From Ectorhizobium quercum (GTDB taxonomy: Bacteria > Pseudomonadota > Alphaproteobacteria > Rhizobiales > Rhizobiaceae), in NCBI RefSeq assembly GCF_026552795.1, contig NZ_JANFPI010000009.1, forward strand, positions 62,001 to 126,000: a DNA stretch of 64,000 nt, read 5' to 3'. Below, piece by piece: positions 61,735 through 64,000 of this stretch. The notes under the pieces were generated by a model. That model did no database searches and was not told the origin of the DNA. It was given only the letters and a program-made list of their open reading frames with translations. Each line of letters opens with the position of its first letter. The stretch's first letter is position 1. Both the position numbers and the translations under genes were made by a program.

Positions 61735-62785
61735 AATCCCCACGGTCGGAAAAGTCGTCGTCGCCGGCTGGCGGCGGCGGTTCCCTTTCCGGTGGGGCCG
61801 TTTCGACGATGATGTCGCGGAGCGCCCGCAGCACTTCGGTCATGCCCTTGTTGGTGGCGGCGGAAATCAGGAAGACCGGCTTGCCGCAGGCCTTTTCCAG
61901 TTCCTTCGCCTTCTTCTTCACGTCCTTTTCGTCGAGCACGTCGATCTGCGACAGCGCGACGATCTCCGGCTTTTCGGTCAGGCCCGCACCATAGGCTTCC
62001 AGCTCGTGCGCCACGGTTCTGTAGGCCTTGCCGACCTCCTCCTCCTGCGCGGAGACGAGGTGCAGCAGGACGCGGGTGCGCTCGACATGGCCGAGGAAGC
62101 GGTCGCCGATGCCGACGCCCTCATGGGCGCCCTCGATCAGGCCGGGAATGTCGGCCAGCACGAATTCGCGCCCGTCGACGGTCGCGACGCCGAGGTTCGG
62201 ATGCAGCGTCGTGAAGGGATAGTTGGCGATCTTCGGCCGCGCCCGCGTGCAGGTGGCGAGGAAGGTGGACTTGCCGGCATTCGGCAGGCCGACCAGGCCG
62301 GCATCGGCGATCAGCTTCAGCCGCAGCCAGATCGTCTTCTCCTCGCCGGGCAGGCCGGGATTGGCCCAGTCCGGCGCCTGGTTGGTGGAGCTTTTGAAAT
62401 GGGCGTTGCCGAAGCCGCCATTGCCGCCCTTGGCGATGCGGAACTTCTGGCCTTCCGCGGTCAGGTCGCAGATCAGCGTCTCGTTGTCTTCCTCGAAGAC
62501 CTGCGTGCCGACCGGCACCTTCAGCGTCACGGGGGCGCCGTTCGCCCCGGTCCGGTTGCGGCCCATGCCGTGGGTCCCGATCTGCCCCTTGAAATGCTGC
62601 TGGTAGCGGAAGTCGATCAGCGTGTTGAGGCCGTTCACCGCCTCCACCCACACGTCGCCGCCGCGTCCGCCGTCGCCGCCGTCCGGGCCGCCGAACTCGA
62701 TGAATTTCTCGCGGCGGAAGGACACGGCGCCCGCGCCGCCATCCCCGGACCGGATGTAGACCTTCGCTTCATCGAGAAATTTCAT
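61712..62785 (-). CDS. obgE: GTPase ObgE (CgtA)
   Basis: A 357-residue GTPase for 50S assembly and stress control. The glycine-rich Obg fold fills residues 1-158 (MKFLDEAKVYIRSGDGGAGA). The G domain has GLPNAGKST (G1) and DIPGLIEGAHEGVGIG (G3), with LSQIDVLD and ISAATNKG as G4/G5. An acidic tail rich in D and N ends the protein. The ATG at 62785 is chosen over an open upstream extension. Confidence 0.97.
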   Translation of the reverse strand: MKFLDEAKVYIRSGDGGAGAVSFRREKFIEFGGPDGGDGGRGGDVWVEAVNGLNTLIDFRYQQHFKGQIGTHGMGRNRTGANGAPVTLKVPVGTQVFEEDNETLICDLTAEGQKFRIAKGGNGGFGNAHFKSSTNQAPDWANPGLPGEEKTIWLRLKLIADAGLVGLPNAGKSTFLATCTRARPKIANYPFTTLHPNLGVATVDGREFVLADIPGLIEGAHEGVGIGDRFLGHVERTRVLLHLVSAQEEEVGKAYRTVAHELEAYGAGLTEKPEIVALSQIDVLDEKDVKKKAKELEKACGKPVFLISAATNKGMTEVLRALRDIIVETAPPEREPPPPAGDDDFSDRGDYDDDNRK

Positions 62786-62904
62786 GTCTAAGCCGCTCGT
62801 GTTTTCGTATGGACCGCTGTCTTCGCCGTTCTCGATACAGAGGCCGGCCGCGCAGGTCAAAGGTTATCGTGAAACGGGCCGGCCGCAATGGCCGCCCGAT
62901 GGCC

Positions 62905-62932
62905 GCTCCGGCGGCCCGAAAGCCGCCGGAGC
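62905..62932. terminator. Strong hairpin between GNAT gene and obgE
   Basis: Perfect 10-bp inverted repeat GCTCCGGCGG / CCGCCGGAGC with an 8-nt loop, just after the GNAT stop. It lacks a T-run, so it may weaken rather than fully stop transcription into obgE. Confidence 0.4.
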
Positions 62933-62940
62933 ATGCCCGT

Positions 62941-63576
62941 TCAGTGAGTGTCGCCCCAGCTTCTCAGCGAAAGCCAGGTCTTGCGGTCCAGCCGGTACCA
63001 TTCGACCGGGACCATGCCGCCCAGCGCCAGCGAGGGAACCATGCCCGAACCCTGGAACTGGAAGCCGCACTTCTGGATGACGCGCCGCGAGGCGACGTTC
63101 ATGACCCGGCAGCGCGCATCGATCTGGTCGATGTCGCGGGCGCGGAAGGCCATGTCGACCAGCGCATGGGCCGCTTCGGTCGTATAACCCTCGTTCCAGT
63201 AGGGTTCGCCCAGCCAGTAGCCGATTTCCAGCGTCCTGCCGTTCTCGTCGCCCGGTTCGAGGCCGCAGCAGCCGAGGAATGCGCCGTTGTCCGCGAGGGT
63301 AATCGCATAGACGCATTTGCCGATCCCGCCTTCCTTCGTACGTCGCACGAAATCGGCGGCGTCCGCTGCCGTGTAGGGATGCGGCATGCGCGACACCATC
63401 GTGGCGATGGCGGCATTATTGGCGAGATGGGCAAGGGCGTCGATGTCGTCTTCGTGGGGTGCGCGCAGAACCAGTCTCCGCGACAACAGGACAGGGCAGT
63501 ATCTTCCGCCGCTCTCGGGCTTTTGCCGTTCTTCGGGAGGCCGGGATTGGCTCTCCCTCAAAAGTTCGCCTTGCAT
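62941..63576 (-). CDS. GNAT family N-acetyltransferase (RimJ-like)
   Basis: A 211-residue acetyltransferase of the RimJ/RimL type: LLSRRLVLRAPHEDDIDALAHL, EIGYWLGEPYWNEGYTTEAA (acetyl-CoA loop region), and NVASRRVIQKCGFQFQG. Rhizobial genomes keep one or two such genes between rpmA and obgE. The substrate is not known; protein N-termini or antibiotics are acetylated by relatives. An N-terminal extension of about 30 residues is polar and may not be translated. Confidence 0.87.
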   Translation of the reverse strand: MQGELLRESQSRPPEERQKPESGGRYCPVLLSRRLVLRAPHEDDIDALAHLANNAAIATMVSRMPHPYTAADAADFVRRTKEGGIGKCVYAITLADNGAFLGCCGLEPGDENGRTLEIGYWLGEPYWNEGYTTEAAHALVDMAFRARDIDQIDARCRVMNVASRRVIQKCGFQFQGSGMVPSLALGGMVPVEWYRLDRKTWLSLRSWGDTH

Positions 63577-63603
63577 GGTTCAGTCCTCCTTGGTTGAGGG
63601 TAA

Positions 63604-63639
63604 AGAAAAAGGGGAGAAGGGTGGCGCCCCATCTCCCCT
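63604..63639 (-). terminator. Rho-independent terminator after rpmA
   Basis: On the minus strand, AGGGGAGA pairs with TCTCCCCT around a GC-rich loop, followed by TTTTTCTTT. It separates rpmA from the GNAT gene. Confidence 0.8.
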
Positions 63640-63714
63640 GTTTTCTGTGCTGAACCTGCGGATGCGCTTCAGCCGGGTCGATGCGACGCCGGCTGTTTTA
63701 GAGCGCTACCGGCT

Positions 63715-63987
63715 TTATTCCGCTGCTTCTGCCGTTTTCGGCATCACGGACACGAACACGCGGCCGTTCGCCTTGCGGGCGAAGGACACGTTGCCGGCCG
63801 TAAGGGCGAAAATCGTGTGATCCTTGCCGAGGCCGACATTGGCGCCCGGATGCCACTTGGTGCCGCGCTGACGCAGAATGATGTTGCCCGGAATGACGGC
63901 TTCGCCGCCGAACTTCTTCACGCCAAGGCGCTTGGACTCGGAATCGCGACCGTTGCGCGAGGAACCGCCAGCTTTCTTATGTGCCAT
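63715..63987 (-). CDS. rpmA: 50S ribosomal protein L27
   Basis: A 90-residue L27, starting MAHKKAGGSSRNGRDSESKR, with GNIILRQRGTKWHPGANVGLGKDHTIFAL. The N-terminal tail reaches the peptidyl transferase centre. AAGGAGA precedes the ATG. The partner rplU would lie just beyond the right window edge. Confidence 0.98.
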   Translation of the reverse strand: MAHKKAGGSSRNGRDSESKRLGVKKFGGEAVIPGNIILRQRGTKWHPGANVGLGKDHTIFALTAGNVSFARKANGRVFVSVMPKTAEAAE

Positions 63988-64000
63988 TGGAGTTCTCCTT

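Noticed and set aside
1..64000. tRNA, rRNA, CRISPR arrays, prophage or complete IS elements
   Set aside because: None recognised on either strand; repeats present are short palindromic intergenic elements without transposase genes.

Overview
The window is 64 kb of a GC-rich alphaproteobacterial chromosome. Gene content and order (mnmG-rsmG-parA-parB-holA, leuS-lptE, a large NAD-glutamate dehydrogenase, a pha-type Mrp antiporter with fused AB subunit, the rpmA-obgE-proB-proA-nadD cluster) and RIME-like palindromic repeats point to Rhizobiaceae (Rhizobium/Ensifer/Agrobacterium/Shinella-like). The genus cannot be fixed by eye. No rRNA, tRNA, CRISPR, phage or complete insertion sequence was seen, so this is mostly core chromosome.

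Layout. 1-3692 (+): 3' part of mnmG, then rsmG, parA, parB, with a parS site inside rsmG. 3706-7950 (-): leuS, lptE, holA. 8184-10918: yggS (+), a bidirectional terminator, a second parS-like site, a TrcR-like regulator (-), an excalibur protein and a secreted nuclease (-), and a succinate dehydrogenase assembly factor (-). 11036-17004 (+): htpX, rsmB, a heparinase-like gene, purH. 17063-22482 (-): a P-loop kinase and NAD-GDH. 22728-24333 (+): pyridoxal kinase and carbonic anhydrase. 24560-27523 (-): lytic transglycosylase, asd, a 40-residue ORF, an FMN reductase. 27769-36379: an MHS transporter with a large insert, a PAP2 phosphatase, leuB, pseudoazurin, leuD, a CitE-like protein with a DUF1737 partner, a small zincin, and bfd-bfr. 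36671-42246 (-): rsfS, rlmH, envC, ctpA, a YibQ-like protein, rppH. 42365-58546: an apparent insert holding the pha antiporter operon (-), a secreted hypothetical protein (-), a LysE exporter, an M3 peptidase, an MFS transporter, and a cobalamin-riboswitch-controlled btuB-F-C-D operon (+). 58654-63987 (-): rpmA, GNAT, obgE, proB, proA, nadD.

Systems. ParA, ParB and two parS-like sites form the chromosome partition system. LptE, CtpA, EnvC, the transglycosylase and YibQ serve the cell envelope. PhaAB-G is a six-gene Na+(K+)/H+ antiporter with overlapping genes. BtuB-F-C-D imports vitamin B12 under a B12 riboswitch. Bfd and Bfr handle iron storage and release. ProB and ProA start proline synthesis; LeuB and LeuD belong to leucine synthesis.

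The least ordinary material is non-coding. Three copies of a palindromic intergenic element (about 180-195 bp) each lie between convergent genes. Each copy is bracketed by two terminator-like hairpins whose arms match within the copy but differ between copies. Four RIME-like palindromes are also present. The btuB leader carries a perfect 9-nt anti-Shine-Dalgarno match downstream of the riboswitch. No clearly new multi-gene system was found.
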